In this document: positions 36,101-51,100 of the stretch, one piece after another
How the letters are laid out: each line of letters opens with the position of its first letter
How positions within the stretch are numbered: position 1 is the first letter of the stretch
Source of the DNA: Sipunculus nudus
Lineage: Eukaryota > Annelida > Sipuncula > Golfingiida > Sipunculidae
Assembly (NCBI GenBank): GCA_026874595.1
Contig: CM049313.1
Location: 68,318,659 to 68,382,658 of the forward strand
Length of the DNA: 64,000 nucleotides
Direction: 5' to 3'
The notes under the pieces: model-generated
Told to the model about the DNA's origin: nothing
What the model saw: the letters and a program-made list of their open reading frames with translations, nothing else
The model's database searches: none
Position numbers and translations under genes: made by a program

Positions 36101-39100
36101 TTAAAGTGAGCAAACCGTCGGCCGTCTTATTATAACCATACCGAACAGACGAGTTTGTAAATCATTAAACCAGACAAATATTTGCTGCCGCGACTTAAAC
36201 AACCAATGTTTTCCGTGGTCATTTACTTTCCTTTATAGTGAAATGTGACTTACGCTCTGCATCCCGATTTCTACAGTTGGGCACATGATATTGAATTGTG
36301 GCACTTTGTCCCTGTTAGTTTCGTGGTAATTTGTTTTTTTCTTATAATACCGAGGGCTGCAGCACTTAGATTATTTTAAGAAATATTATTGTAAAGATAT
36401 TATAATCCAGTTTATCTTTGCTATTGGTTTTCGATGAAATTCAGTCTTAAAAGTTTTTCTTTAAATCTATCGGCTTTGTTGAAGCAGCCTGTAGGCTAGC
36501 ACTGACGGGGCTTTAGTGTTTAAGTTTACTACTAAATTTCTAAATTTAAACGTGATTCCATGCATCTATAGAGTTAAACTGTCACATTATGCAATGGCAT
36601 TGACGAGTCCCGTAAAGAAGTTATATAATTTGTCTCCAGTTGGTTAGTACTTGTCCAAACTATTGGGATACATTGAAAGCAAGTTTGATGGCTCTCTATC
36701 AGCGGCAGCAATTTTAGTCTTCTCAGCTTAATCGACTGGGCCATGCAGGCCCAACTGGTAAATAGATCATGTTTAGGTAATATAAAAATGTAAAACGCTC
36801 AGCGGCATCTGCCATACAAACAGTAATCTGTCATTTACAGCTGCTTGTCACAAGTAATTTTCCCGATTTCGCGGATACCTTTAGGTTTGTTCTCCTAGCT
36901 TTTTCACATAAGACATAGCTTTTTTCAAAGTTAAATCTCATGTCCTAACGAATGCTTGGCTATGAGTAAAAGGCATTCACGGAAATAGTATAGGAGAAGT
37001 CAGTCGATATGTAATCAGCGCAGAAAGAACCATCTCAAGGTCTGAGGCCACATTAATTTATCAACTGAGAGCAGTCTATTCTATTTACACTACTATCACA
37101 TATGTCCCGTTCCCTCTATAAAACCAACTTAGACACCAGGATTCTCTCTACAGCAAACACGGAACAAACACTAAGGTAGACAAGGCCTCCACTAACATCG
37201 AGTTGATTTTTATAGAAAAATAATGCTATGGAAAAGAGAGAAATTCCAATATTTCTTATAGATAATGTTTCTACATATTGGCTTAATTATCCGCAAACGT
37301 TTAGATTCTGTTCGTGTTATCATTGTTTTCATATAATTAGTTCGTTTTCACCGTTTAAAAATGACATATTAGTGTGTTTTTACCATAACAGTATTCGCAG
37401 ATCAGTATTGAGCGAGGGAATTTTGGCACAGTTACTCAATAAAGTATTCAGTAACGGCCTTTGTTACTGTTGACAGAAAGAAACATTTAAGATCAACATT
37501 TTCTAAGTATGGCATGTGCAGATAATTTGTCAATAAGAGAATTCTGGACTGATTTCAAACCAAGAGGATTACGCGGTGTGCGCAATCACAGTTTTCTACC
37601 ACAGCTATAATTCTTCATTGATACATTTATTCATTTGACACTTGATCTACCTGCAGCTATTGCAAGATGCAAGAATATTTATAAATGATTAATAAAATCA
37701 TGACAATGTTCGGTACATTTACTGTGTGGAAATGTCTTGGTATCAGTAAGTCACCGAGTAGACATTCAACTTTACCAGGACCGACTTTTTATCAAATGGT
37801 CTTATCAAGCCTACGTGAATATTTCCTGCTACACGACCTTAGGCGTGACACGGTAGCAGCTTCAACAATAACAGAATAAGATATCTCAATATGTAACAGA
37901 ACTTTATTTATAGTTCAGCTGACTGTAAGTCATCTGAGCTATAGTGATCACTCTTTGTCCGTCGTCCGTCTGTCCGTCTTGCCGTCCGTCCGTCTATCCG
38001 TCTATCCGTCCGTCTGTCCGTTAACCGGGCACAAATCGTAACCGCTGGACCTAGAATCTTATAACTTAAAATTCTGTGAGGTCCATGAAAAATCTCCTTG
38101 GAAACTAGAAATTAGGTCTCTGTTACCCATATCCTTTGAGCTATGGGGCCCCAAAGTACCCCCCAAACTAGTCAAAAATTTCATACAAAAACTTCAATAT
38201 CTCAATAACTACAACACTGATGGTCATGATTTTTGGCATACATATTGATCATGAGATGTTCCATCAGTTCCTGCAGACTGGTGGCGCCTACTGTATTTTT
38301 CGATTTTTTACTAAATGTTTTCTCTATTTTTGAGACCTTTAAAAAATGTGAATATCTGTTAACAAGGCACAAATCGTAAAGAGTGGACATAGAATCTTTA
38401 TTCTTGACACACTGAGAGACCTATGTAAAGTCTCCATGGATACCAGAAATTAGTTCTCTCTTACCCGTATCCTTCGAGCTATTGGGCCCCAGAGTACCCC
38501 CCCCCCCCCCAGAATAGTAAAAAAAAAAATCATACAAAAACTTCAGTATCTCATTAACTTCATCACTGATGGTTATGATTTTTGACATACACATTGATCA
38601 TGAGATGTTTCATCAGTTTCTGCAGACTGGTGGCACCACCTGTATTTGTTCGGGTTTCTTTTACGAATTGTTTTCTCTATTTTTGAGACCTTAAAAGATG
38701 TGGTTATCTGTCAACAGGGTACAAATCGTAACAACTGGACCTAGAATCTTCATTCTTGTCATGCGAGGAGGCCCATGAAAAGAGTCTGTGGAAACCTGAA
38801 ATTAGGTCTCTGTTTCCAATATCCTTCATGCTATAGGACTCCGAGTATCCCTCAGAATAATGGAAAATTTGATACAAAAGCTGAAGTATCTGAACAACTA
38901 ATCCAGAGATCACCATGATTCTTTGCATGGATTTTGACCATTAAGTGTTTTTATTAGTTTCTGCAGACTGGTGGAGCCACCTATATTTATTTTAAAGTTT
39001 ACGCATTTTTTCTCTATTTTTGAGATATGTACTAGTAAATACAGACACAATCTTCGCCTGTGGGTTAATCTGTTTGATTCCCCAGTTGAATGGGTATATA

Positions 39101-42100
39101 CTACCATTCAGATTATAAAATTTCCTTTTGCGAATCTTATCCCAGTCAGCTGAGCGTCATGACCGATGGGTCACTTGTTTTTACAATAAGATCAATTAAA
39201 CGCAACTCAAAAACACTCCCGTATTAGAGTCAACTTTAATGGAACTGGCATTTATCAGTTGTTGCTACCATCTGGCGGCTGATTACATAACTAGTTCATT
39301 TTGGTCCCCGATTCATTCGACTCGAGAACCCACATATGGACAAAAGGCCATACCTGATTTTTACATGCAATTCCTTTGTCGAAGTTGTCTAATACATGTG
39401 TCAGATTAAGTATAATATTATGCCAAACTGTAACCGCACTGGCTAAAAGAAAAAAAATTTGTTAACTCAAACAACCTAACTATCGATGAAAAATTACGTG
39501 CAAATTGATCGATACTAAAAAAAATAAAATGCTGTTCATTAAAGGGGTGTGTTCCGAATTCTGACGTCTGTTAATTGAAGATATTCCCTTGGAACTGAGG
39601 CCATTTGATTCCACCTAACAGAGGCTATTCATATTTGTTTATATTCACGTTTTTATTACATGTGGGCAGCTAGCCAAGATAGTAATAATGATAATAATAA
39701 TAATAATAATAGTATATAGTATTTATATAGCGCCAATTCTCCGATGATCGGACTCACAGCGGAACTCATACAGACGCACCTACCCACATATATTTTCATG
39801 GAAATCTACCCCTGTGCCTGACCCAAGATAAAAAATAAGGGATATAAACCACCAAAAGCTTGCCGACAGAGATACGTATTTAAGTTAGTTTTAAATGATA
39901 CATGAGTTGGGAGATTTTTTATTTGTTATGGGAAGTTAATTCCAAACTTTTGGGGCTATGAAACGGAAGGAACGTTCACCGACTTTCATATTACACTTTG
40001 GTACTTTAAAAATATTTCCGCCAGCCGAGCGCAGCGTACGCAAAGATCGATAGGTTATTATTTTTTAGACAAATACGATGGAAGCGAGTCATTAAAATAG
40101 CGGCAATCAAAAACAGCAATTTTGTATTGTATGCGGTACTTGACGGGAAGCCAATTGAGCTGTTTGAGCAGCGGCGTGACGTGGTCGGTCTTACGCTTCT
40201 TAAGAATGAGACGCACAGCATTCTTCTGGACCATCTGTAGCCGCGAGACTTGCTGTGCCGGTAACCCAGCAAGAACTAAATTACAGTTATCCAGGCGAGT
40301 TAATACTGTAGCGCATATGAGCCGACAGTACGCATTATTGGAGAGGAAATGCCGGATGGAAACTATATGGGGGAGCTCGAGAAAGGCCGCACGACATATA
40401 CTACTAATATGATCATGCATTAAAAGATTACGATCAATCTTAACATTTAGATACTTCACTGAATTTTGAAAAGGAACAGTGCAGCCCCAAATGCTTATGG
40501 ACTCACTGTCAATTTTCCTTAGAAGGGGCTTAGATCCGACAGGCATAATTTCAGTATTATCAGTATTCAATTTAAGTTTGTTGCTGGTCATCCATGATAA
40601 TCATCCTCAATACAAGCCTCTTTGCTGAACTGTACAGGGCAGAACTCATCTGGTTGACTACTTATTGATAGTTCAATGTCATCAGCTTACTTATGAAAAG
40701 AACAATTATGTGCAGATATTATACGAGATAAGGGTTGTGCATAAAAAGTGTAATATATAGGTCCTAACACGGATTCCAGGGGAACCCCGTACAACAATGT
40801 ACATGCGTCTGATTTTCTACCGTCGACCAAAACAGCTTTGGAAAGATTGGCGAGGTATGAAGTAAATCATGAGAGCGCGGTGTCGTGTTTACCAAAGGTA
40901 ATTTCTGGTCTTATAAGCAAAATGGAATGATCAATCGTGTCAAATGCTGCACTGAGGTCCAACAATGTTAGGACAGAAACGCGTCTCTCATCTGCCGCCT
41001 TCAGCAGACCATTCATGACCATGACACTCAGTACGGCGGTCTCTATATGCTGTGGTTCTTTCTATTCGCGGACGGGTGGGTTTCATACAAGCTATTTTCA
41101 TAAAGATAATCCAAACATATTGTAACAAATTGCCTTACAACATCCGGAATTACCCAACCATCCAGCCTAGGTTACAAGTTGTTCATGTTAGTAAACATTG
41201 TGGACATACCTTGTTTACTAACACCTTTTAAATAATAGATCTTTGCATCCGTCGTAAAGGCGTTATAAGACTTTTTCGAAATAGAATATACCTACAGTCT
41301 ATAAATATTTATATTTATTTATGTTCCCTAGCACTAACGTCAATTCTATAGAAAAGTTCAGTGTATTGCTGGCTATAAAATAAGCTGTTGGTATTTGACT
41401 TTTTTGTTGTACCCTGACACTTTTTATCATGCGCCTTTTTTTATCAATTACATGCACTCAGTGCATGTTCGCCATATTTAGCTGAATATTATTATTTTCC
41501 AGCGTTGGGTTTTCGGGAGTGTTTGGTGCCGAATGGTTTTATTCCTACAGCCGTGTTCACAGTATTTATCCATCTTTACAATGACAGCTATGAGCATTGA
41601 AAGGTAAGTAACTAAATCAGTAATTAATGGGCCTTTCCCATCACACTTTTGCAACTTGTCGGCGTCGACTGGCACTGGCCGTTCATTACGATATATCGGC
41701 AAATGTACTTTTTGATAATATGATATTTTTTTTTTTCAAATGGGTATAGTTGCATTATACGGGGTTCATGACTGTGGGAAAATACGAGGGTTCTAGCTTA
41801 ATAGACACTTGTACATGCATCTGTTTTTTTGTTTAAATCAATGCCGAATAATATTGTCTTTGTTATATCCTTGCTCTTAACCTTATTATCATTATTATTA
41901 TTTTTAACACTGTTCTGTACAATGACACAATATGTATCTCCAAAACATGTCAATATATGAAACATGCATGCGTACATGAAACATGTAAACATGTGATCAT
42001 AATATATACACATATCTACATATACATATATGTGTACATACACACATACACATACATACATATAACCTTTATATATATATATATATATATATATAAATAT

Positions 42101-45100
42101 ACATGTTTATTTCCATCTTCGCCAATTTCATTAGGAAAGGATGACCATTTACTCTCGAAACAACATGTCATGAGCTTAATTAACTTAGAATGATTGTTTT
42201 CTTATATTTTTTTAATTCAAAATATAAACAAACGTATTATAATTTTTAAACATATAGCCAAGAGATAATAAAAACTGTATTAAGATTTACATATATAATA
42301 TTTTATATGGAGATGTTTTTTAAATTTACTGTAACTGCAATTATGTAGATTTTTTTATATATAATCTTATCAGATAAGTAATAAAAATACTTCAGTTCGC
42401 TTCCAGTGTGAAGTTCTAAAAGACAGCATCTGACCAATAAGTTACCACTAATCATCTTGAGTAGGGGTTCAATGTATCTTCTACTTTAAAGAAAATCTAA
42501 CATCTAGATCGAAATTATTATGCAATTATGTATTAATTTAAAGAATTTGAGAAATAACCATTTTTTTCTATGTGTTTCTAATTTACATTTATTTTTTTCT
42601 ATTGTCTGTTCAATAGAATGTATTTCACTAATTAATAATTTAAAGCCTTGAATATCAGGTTTCTTTTTGTGACATTTATTTATATAAATATACCTTTTTG
42701 TGATCAATGTCAACACATTAACCCATCGGTGCTCACTGCATCCCAGCAGTGTTTCTGCCTTATCAAGCAGAAGTGTTTCATGTAAATCTATGTTGATAAT
42801 TCTTTAAATATCTCTATATAATAATTTTACAAATGGACATTCCCAGATTAGATGTTTTAAAATTTCTATTTCATTTTTACAAAAAGTACAGTTTTTGCAA
42901 TCTACAATGTTTAAGCGGTGAAGGAAATGACTAAGGTTGAGTTTTCTGTGTAAAATATTAAACTGAAACATTCTTAATTTCATTTATATTGTTGTGTTAT
43001 ATATATTGCAGAATCCAGCATTCACCTTTTCTTCTGTCCACATGTTCATATCCTCATTCCATTTTTTTAATAATTTTATTGAGTGAAACTACTGATACAC
43101 TAACTAATCTATTTTATATACATTTTGTTCCTCTTTTAATATACCTTAATGCCTCACAATCTTCAATAATACAATTTGCAGATAATTTATTACTATTAGC
43201 CGCTACTATTATAAAATTCCATTTTTAGGTAAAGCTTGCAGTAAGCTGGCGTAATTAAGACTGTCAATTTTTACTTTAAATTTATGACAAAATTCTTGGC
43301 AATTCATAAATTCCATTTTAATGTCTTTAACGATCAACAGATCTGAAATTAATTTTGCCACAGCTTACTGTGAAAAATCGTTTTTTTTACCTATTTATAT
43401 GTGGGAGTAATACCAAATGCATTGAGATAATATATCATTAACATAACATGGGTTACTATGGTTCAATAAGCACCAATTAATGTCTCATTACGTCTTCTCA
43501 AAAATAAAATTTATATTTTATAATATCCTTAACGTCTCTGTGTGAAGTGTTACAATGAAAGGTAAATTCCTTAAGTTTCTTAGTTTCCATAAGAGCTCTT
43601 TAAAGGATATGGTTGGAATTTTCTCCATTAATTTCTTTATTAATGCAAGTTTTAATGCAGATTTTTTAAAAACTAGATGGACCATATTTAGGCCTCCTTT
43701 TTCTATTGGTGCAATTTAAACTTCTCTTTTTATTATATATTTCGTATTTTTCCCCAAATAAATTTGGATAGACGTGATCCATTTTTGTTTCAAAATATTA
43801 GGAGGTGTAGGTAGTACTGAACAATTGTATATTAATTTTGGAAGAATGCACGTTTTTATTATTGTAATTCTGCCTAGCGGTGTTAGCCTTTTGTCCTTCC
43901 ATAAGTTAATAATATTGGATATTTTTGTCAACTTGTCTTTAAAGTTTATATCAACCATATTGTCCAATGATGGGCTTACTGTAACTCCAAGCAATAAAAT
44001 TTCTTTGTCGGTGTATTTTACTCCAAAATCCTCTTTTTTTGTCGATCTTTATTTTTTACATTTTAAAGGCATAACTACAGTTTTGTTCCTATTCATTTTT
44101 AGTCCTGATGTTTTATTAAAATCTTCAAATATACACAATGTTTCTTTAATGCTGGTACAATCCTTAATTAGCAATGTTGTGTCATCGGTATACTATAAAA
44201 CTTTTATTTCATTATTAAAAAGTTTTCTACCTCGAATGTCTTGATCCGCTCTTATAGCACTGGCAAGTATTTCTATACAAAGCACAACAAGATAAGAGGA
44301 AAGTGGGCAGCCTTGCCTGATCCCCCTTGACATAGAGAAAAAAGGTGATGTCCAACTATTATTTATCGCACAGCTTTTTGTTGCTTGCCGGAAATCTTCG
44401 ATTTCCGCAAGCATGTTGGTCAGTTCCGTATGTCCATTTGTCTTTTTGTCTTTTTGTCTTTTTGTTGCTTGCCGGAAATCTTCGATTTCGGCAAGTATAT
44501 TCGTCAGTTGCGTATGTCCCTTTGTCTGTCTGTTTGTTTTTTGCTTGCCGGAAATCTTCGATTTTCGCAAGCTGGTTGGTCAGTCGCGGATGTCTGTCTG
44601 TTTGTCTGTTTGTCTGTCATCTCTCTACAGGTCTCAATTTTGCACCAATCACTTTCAAACTTACACACTTTATAGATAATCAAAAATGCAAGAAGCCTAT
44701 TGTTTTTGGGCAATATAGGTCAAAGGTCAAGGTCAAGGTCATCAAAAGTATACAAAACGGGTTTTTCTTCATATCTTTGTTACTATTAGAGGTATCTTCT
44801 TCAAACATAGCTCATTTTAAACGTCATTCCCAGGCCTTTCTTCTGGTGTGTAGCTCTTTCAAATTTGCCGTAACCATGGTTACGCATTTGGGGGAAAAAG
44901 TCATGATATTCTGAAATAAGGGGTCTTATTTTTCTAACTTTGTCAGTTTTAAAGCTAGAGAGGTCTAGTTTTTTGCATCAGGTAGCATTTAACAAGTACT
45001 GCAAGATTTACTTAAAAGTTTTGCGATATCTCCTATAATATCTCGTCAAACGAGATATTTCGAGATTTCAGTAATCTTGTCCTGGAGGTCACGGTTTTGC

Positions 45101-48100
45101 AGGAATCTTTTGGAAACTGACATATCGTAAGTCCTACACAATTATCTCCAAATTGTTATTCCATTTTTTGAATGCGGCCGCTAGGTGGCGCTGTATGCAA
45201 ACCTCCCCAACATGTCATGTTTTGGTCATATCTCCAAAACTGTAAGCCTCAATTACATAAACTATAGCTTATTTTCTTCCTCTGAGTCTTTTCAAAGTCC
45301 TGGTGGAGTCATTTCTTCCCAATCTTGAGTCACTTTGTCAGTGTGTCCGTCTGTTTCTCAGTTGTGTTCAAATTCGCCTGCTTACCGGTTCTTGCGTCTC
45401 ACATATAGCATTCTACAGGCCACAGTTTTGAAAGAATCCTTTTAAAACTATTAAATCTTATGTCTTACACTAATATCTCGAAACAAATTTTTCATTTTCC
45501 AGAATTGGCCGCTAGGGGGCGGTGCACTCAAACTTGCACAACATATCATTTTTTGGCCATATCTCCAAAACTATAAACCTCATTTACATAAACTATAGCT
45601 TATTTTCTTCCTCTGGGTCTTTCCAAAAACCTGGTGTATTCATTTGGTCTCAATCTTAAGTCACTTTGTCTGTGTGTCCGTCTGTTTCTCAGTTGTCCTC
45701 AAATTCGCCTGCTTGCCGGTTCTTGCGTCTCACATGTAGCATTCTACAGGCCACAGTTTTGAAAGAATCCTTTTAAAACTATTACATCTTATGTCTTACA
45801 CTAATATCTCGAAACGAATTTTTCAATTTCCAGATAGGGCCGCTAGGGGGCGGTGCACTCAAACTTCCACAACATATCATTTTTTGCCCATATCTCCAAA
45901 AGTATAAACCTCATTTACATAAACTATAGCTTCTTATCTCTTTCTCTGAGGTTTCTCCATCACATGATTAAGTCAACTGGTCTCAATCTTGGGTCAGTTT
46001 GTCAGTATGTTTGTCTGTTTGTCAGTTTTCCTCAATTTCGCCTGCTTCCTGGTTCTTGCGTCTCAAATGTAGCATTCTACTGGCCACAGTTTTGCAGGAA
46101 TCGTTTTATAAATTACACTTGTCATATATTGTGATGATATCTGGAAGTCGTATGTTTATTATTCAAATAAGTCAAAGGTCAAGGTCAAGGTAATCAAAAT
46201 ATATCAAAATCTTATTTTCTTTAGAACTTTGTTAATATTGGTTCTTTCTTCACAAACTATGGATTATTTTCTTTCACTTTGACACTGCTCGTTCATCTGA
46301 CTAACTTTACATCATTTCCAGCAAGCGTGTGACCTCAGGTCATCTAGTTTGTCTGTTTGTCCCCATTCTCCTGGCCTCAATTTTGCAGCAATCGACTTGA
46401 AACTTACAGGGATGATTGACAACCCAAAGTCCTAGAATCCTATTGTTTTTGGTCAACATCGCATCATGGTGAAGGTCAAGGTCATGGAAAGTATGCAATA
46501 CAGTTTTTACTCCATAACTTTGTAACAAATGATCGTAGCCACTTAAACCATAGCTTGTTTTATTCGTCATTCTATGGCCCTTTATATGATGGGTACCTGA
46601 CTCAAATCTGCCGTTACCATGGTTATGCATTTTTGGGTTAAAACTTGATAATTTGAAAATAGTCATACATTTTCTATCTTTGTCAATTTTTAAGCTACAG
46701 ACGTCTGGTTTTGGTCATTTTGTAGCTTATAGGCAGCTTGACATGATAAAACTACAAGTCTCGTCAAATCTCGCACCATATGTTGTCAAACGAGAAAAAA
46801 CGAGATTTCACGGAAATGCTTATAACTCGGCGACTTTTACGGCTAGACAGGTCTAGTTTTTGGCATTTCATAACTTTGGACGGCTTGACATGACAAACCT
46901 GCAAGACTGGCCAAAGCTGGCACCATATCTCGTCAAACGATAAAAAACGAGATTTCACAGAAATGCTAATAACTAGGCGACTTTTGCAGCTACTCAGGTC
47001 TAGTTTTCGGCATTTGGTAACATTTTGCCAGCTTGACATGATAAAACTACAAGTCTCTTCAAATCACGCACCATATGTTGTCAAACAAGAAAAAACGAGA
47101 TTTAACGGAAATGCTTATAACTCGGCGACTTTTACAGCTAGACGGATTTACATTTCGCCATTTCATAACATATGACCAGCTTGACACGCCAGAAAAGGAA
47201 ATCAGGCCAAATCTCACACCATATTTCGTCAAGCGAGAAAAAACGAGATATCATGGAAATGCTTATAACTAGGCGACTTTTACAGCTACTCAGGTCTAGT
47301 TTTCGGCATTTGGTAACATTGCCCAACTTGACATAGTAAAACTGCAAGACTGGCCAAATCTTGCACCATATCTCGTCAAACGATAAAAAACGAGATTTCA
47401 CAGAAATGCTAATATCTCAGCGACTTTTACAGCTAGACAGGTCTAGTTTTCGGCATTTCATAACATTTGGCCAGCTTGACATGTCAAATCTGAAAACTTC
47501 TCACTGCTTCTTGTCAAACGAGATTAACAAGATTTCATTGAAATTTTGAACTTGGTCCCTTTTACACTAGAAAGGTATGCAGCTGTTCAAGGTCAGCATG
47601 CATACATAAACATATTATTTGTTTCTGCTGCCCCCAAAATATTGCTCATTCATATGACTGTTTCTACATGCACTCTCTGTCTATCTGTCTGTATTTTTTC
47701 CATTTCCGGCAAGCGCGTGACCTCTGGTCATCTTGTATCATTGTTTATTGTTTTGATCATAGCGATTGTGTTTGAGTCAAAGTTCATCAGATTTAATACA
47801 TTGTAAATATAGTACAATTCCAAATAATCAAAAGCTTTTTTCAAAATCCACAGCCATTAAAAGTCCGTTTTCGTGTCTTTGATTTAGAAAGTCTATTTTC
47901 GTAGTTATTTTATTTATATTTTCCCCAATATATCTACCTTGTATGAATCATGTTTGATCATCATGTATAATTTCAGGCAATATTTTTTTAATTCTATTTG
48001 CTATACTTTTTGTAATTATTTTGTAATCTACATTTAATAAAGTAAGCGGTCTCCAGTTTTTTAATTCTTTGAGGTCTTTATCTTTTTTAGGTAACAAGCT

Positions 48101-51100
48101 AATAATTCCTTGTCTCTGAGTTATTGAAAGTTTGCCAACTTTAAAAGAAAACTCTATAGCTTTGAGTAAGTGGCGTTTAAGATTAGGCCAAAAAAATTAT
48201 AAAATTCTGCTGTTAAGCCATCGCTTCCTGGCGATTTGTTATTTGACATATCATTTAAACTCTTGAGCAGTTCTTCTTCAGTTTGTTCGTCTGGCCATGA
48301 TGTATTAATTTTAGGTATATTAAATTTGTACTTATTTATAAAATTATTCATATCGGTCTTGTTGCAGTTTGTACTAGAAGTATATAGATTTTTGTAAAAC
48401 ATTCCTCTTCCTCGAGTATTTTAACTGGATTTTTTACTGATTTTCTTTTGATATTCAAATGATTGATAAAGTTTCTGTTATAATTACGTTTTTAATGTTG
48501 ATCATACCACCTTAATTTGCTTCTAAATATTGCGCCACTAGTTTTCTCTTCTATTAAATTATTTAATTTTTGTTTTAATAAATTTAATTCAATGTTGTTG
48601 GTGTTTTTGGTATGATCATTATTTATCATTTTTGCAATCTCTCGTTCTAATTCTGTAATTTCAGACGTTCTTTCTTCTTTTTATATTAACTATAATTTAT
48701 GGATGTTTTTCTTATGGTCATTTTCAAAGTATCCTACATAAGTGCTTAGACAATTAACTTGTGAATTAACAGTTTTGTATTTACGGAGTTCAATACTTCC
48801 TGTGAAGCCAATTTTTTTTCTGTGCAAACTGAAACCACTTTTTGTATTTTTGTCCATGAGATGAAGTCAGGAAAAATAAGTCAATAATTGACATTCATTT
48901 TTCCCCCAATGATTCTGCGCAGTGTCACGACCATAACGCGCAGTGCGCATGCTCCCGGGGAAAGGTCTTAAAACAGACCAACATTAGATCCTGACCTTGG
49001 CAAATCAACAGGTCTATCTTAACATTATTATATGTCCCTGGGCGAGGCAATAGGCTAGGGCCCCTTTCCCCACATGACTACTAAGAACTACACAATAAGT
49101 GCTACCCTCCTGTAACCTGATTAAACTTTCCAAGCTCTTATGCAATCGAAGTTTATTAAAACACATTTTCAACACATAACGAATATTCAGTTTTTAGACA
49201 AATTTACAGGACTTGTACAGGCTCGCCGTACAAGGTAAAATCATGAGTCTGCGTCTTCGTGACAGTCCTTACAGGTGTAAACATCATAAGAACATCTCGA
49301 GAGCGATGTCCGTGGCACAGACTAGAATATACAGAATCGTAAACAATTTCAAGTATTTGATCATGTTATTGATGTTTCAATAAAAAAACAATTATTTAAA
49401 TTAGATATCAGCTTGTCTTATAAAGCTTAACCAGTACAAACTTTCGAGCATTATTAAGAAATAACTGTTTAAAATTTAATCCGCATTCGCACGTAATAAA
49501 CGGAGTTGACTGAAGCCGTTCAAGAAAACTCTCCGCTGTTGCACATCATCCTATTTTCCACATAGGAAATTTTAATTATATTGTAATTGGCTATTAACAA
49601 ATCTTAACAGTGTATAAAATGAGCAGTCAAAATAACTACAACACGAACACTAGCTTTGAAATACATAAAGTTAAAAAATACTGGTTGAAAAATATCACGT
49701 TAAATATTTTCACTTAAATAAAGCTTTTAAATTTAACTTAACGTTTGCAATTTTTCTTAGAGAATTCTCTCCTGATTGACTTCAAGTAAAAAAGTCTTTT
49801 CCATCCAAATCATGGAAAACCAGTTCAAATGCTGCTGTCCAAGTGTGCTTCCAATCAGATACTTTTAAAAAGTAAGTCTCCATAAGAAGCGCTCGCCTGT
49901 GCTGGCAATAACTATCATGCTTATGAGGACCTTAAGTACAGTTTCTACGTTGGAAAGGAAAATGTTTTAAACTTCATTTCTGGACAAGCCATGTAGAGTT
50001 CTAGAACATTAAATACTTGAGGTGCTCCCACTCATTCAGTTGATCATTTTTAGCATGGATATCGTAATTTCCTTATTGATTAACATTTAAAAACGGTTTT
50101 TCTATAGGCCACCTCAAACCATGGCGTAGAGTACAGGGTCAGGGCATGGGAGGTAGGTCTATAAGTGGTTGCTAGGCAGCATTGTGTCTGGTGGACAGTT
50201 ACCAGATATATGAATAAACAGTTTATGAATTAATTAATTTTGTTATGCGCGGGATCTTCCTCCCTATTAAAAAAATCAGGCCCCCTTAACAGCCCCTAGG
50301 CAAGAGCACAATGTGTCTCTGCTTTAAGACGGCTTTGCAAATTAATTGGCAATGATATCTGTCGGAAAATGTAGCTCAGATGGACCCTTGGAGATATCAA
50401 ACAAAAATATTACAACACAGTTCATGTTTGGAAAAGATCTTTCTAACGTTACGTTTGTTCTCTTTACAGGTACTTTGTCCTGATCTATCCGATGAAGGCT
50501 AAAGTTCTGTGGACAAAGAGAACTGTCGCTAAAATCATGGTAGGCGTTATCATGCTTTCAGCCGGACTCGCCATCTTGCGGCCGATTTTCGCCAAACTGC
50601 CGAGAATCAGATCAGCAGGGAACTCTACAGGCGACATAGGGACAATCCTTCAATGTACGGAGATAACTCCGGATCCCTTTTTCACGGTCTACAACTTGTG
50701 CCGGGTTACATTCACTTATTTTGTACCATTGGCTGTGATTGGTGTTGTGTACGGTCGCATTTCTTGTTACCTTTGTGGCCAAAAGGCGGCGCAAGCGATC
50801 AACACCAATGAGCAAGTGCTGGAAGCCAGAAAGAAGGCGGTGTATATGCTAATGAGCGTTGTCATAATTTTCGCCATATGTTATCTTCCTGTGACGATAG
50901 CCCGGATAATAATGATCCTTCCAATATATAAAGATCTCTACAATCAGCAATGGTTCGAAATATTTAGATTTTTCATCGGTCTGCTTATCTATATTAATTG
51001 TATAAATAATCCTATTTGTTATTCCTTTCTTTCGGCAAAATACAGAAAAGAATTTCAAAGCATTGACTGTAAATGCTTTAAAAATACGGGAATTGAAGTA

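Larger units (their letters stand above)
35146..41502 (+). other. GPCR intron 3
   Basis: 6.4 kb. The stretch 35146-37911 shows no recognised element, and the small frames at 37228-37473 and 37685-37879 lack support. It then holds family B copy B3 and the antisense LINE at 39690-41130. Confidence 0.7.
44383..47733 (+). mobile_element. Family A Helitron-like composite element (3.35 kb)
   Basis: Three head hairpins GCTTGCCGGAAATC-ttc-GATTTCCGCAAGC occur in tandem at 44383, 44467 and 44543. Body units of about 320-340 bp follow (marker 'gtagcattctac.ggccaca' at 45392, 45731 and 46053). A first 3' end lies at 46316-46345 (CCAGCAAGC, then TGACC-TCA-GGTCA, TCTAG). Next come more body and six units of about 148 bp. 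A second 3' end lies at 47701-47733 (CATTTCCGGCAAGC, TGACC-TCT-GGTCA, TCTTG). It splits the L1-like LINE. No coding function is seen: frames such as 44345-44914 are chance. Confidence 0.75.
41604..50469 (+). other. GPCR intron 4
   Basis: 8.9 kb, mostly an antisense L1-like LINE split by a family A insertion. A (TA)n tract lies at 42070-42096. The stretch 48880-50469 holds nothing recognised. Confidence 0.75.

Noticed and set aside
43774-44244. 156-codon plus-strand frame
   Set aside because: It is the opposite strand of the L1-like reverse transcriptase, whose minus-strand motifs are clear.
44345-44914. 189-codon frame and overlapping leucine/cysteine-rich frames
   Set aside because: They lie in family A head repeats with three overlapping frames open at once. 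The same DNA occurs as a dispersed repeat elsewhere, so this is not a gene.
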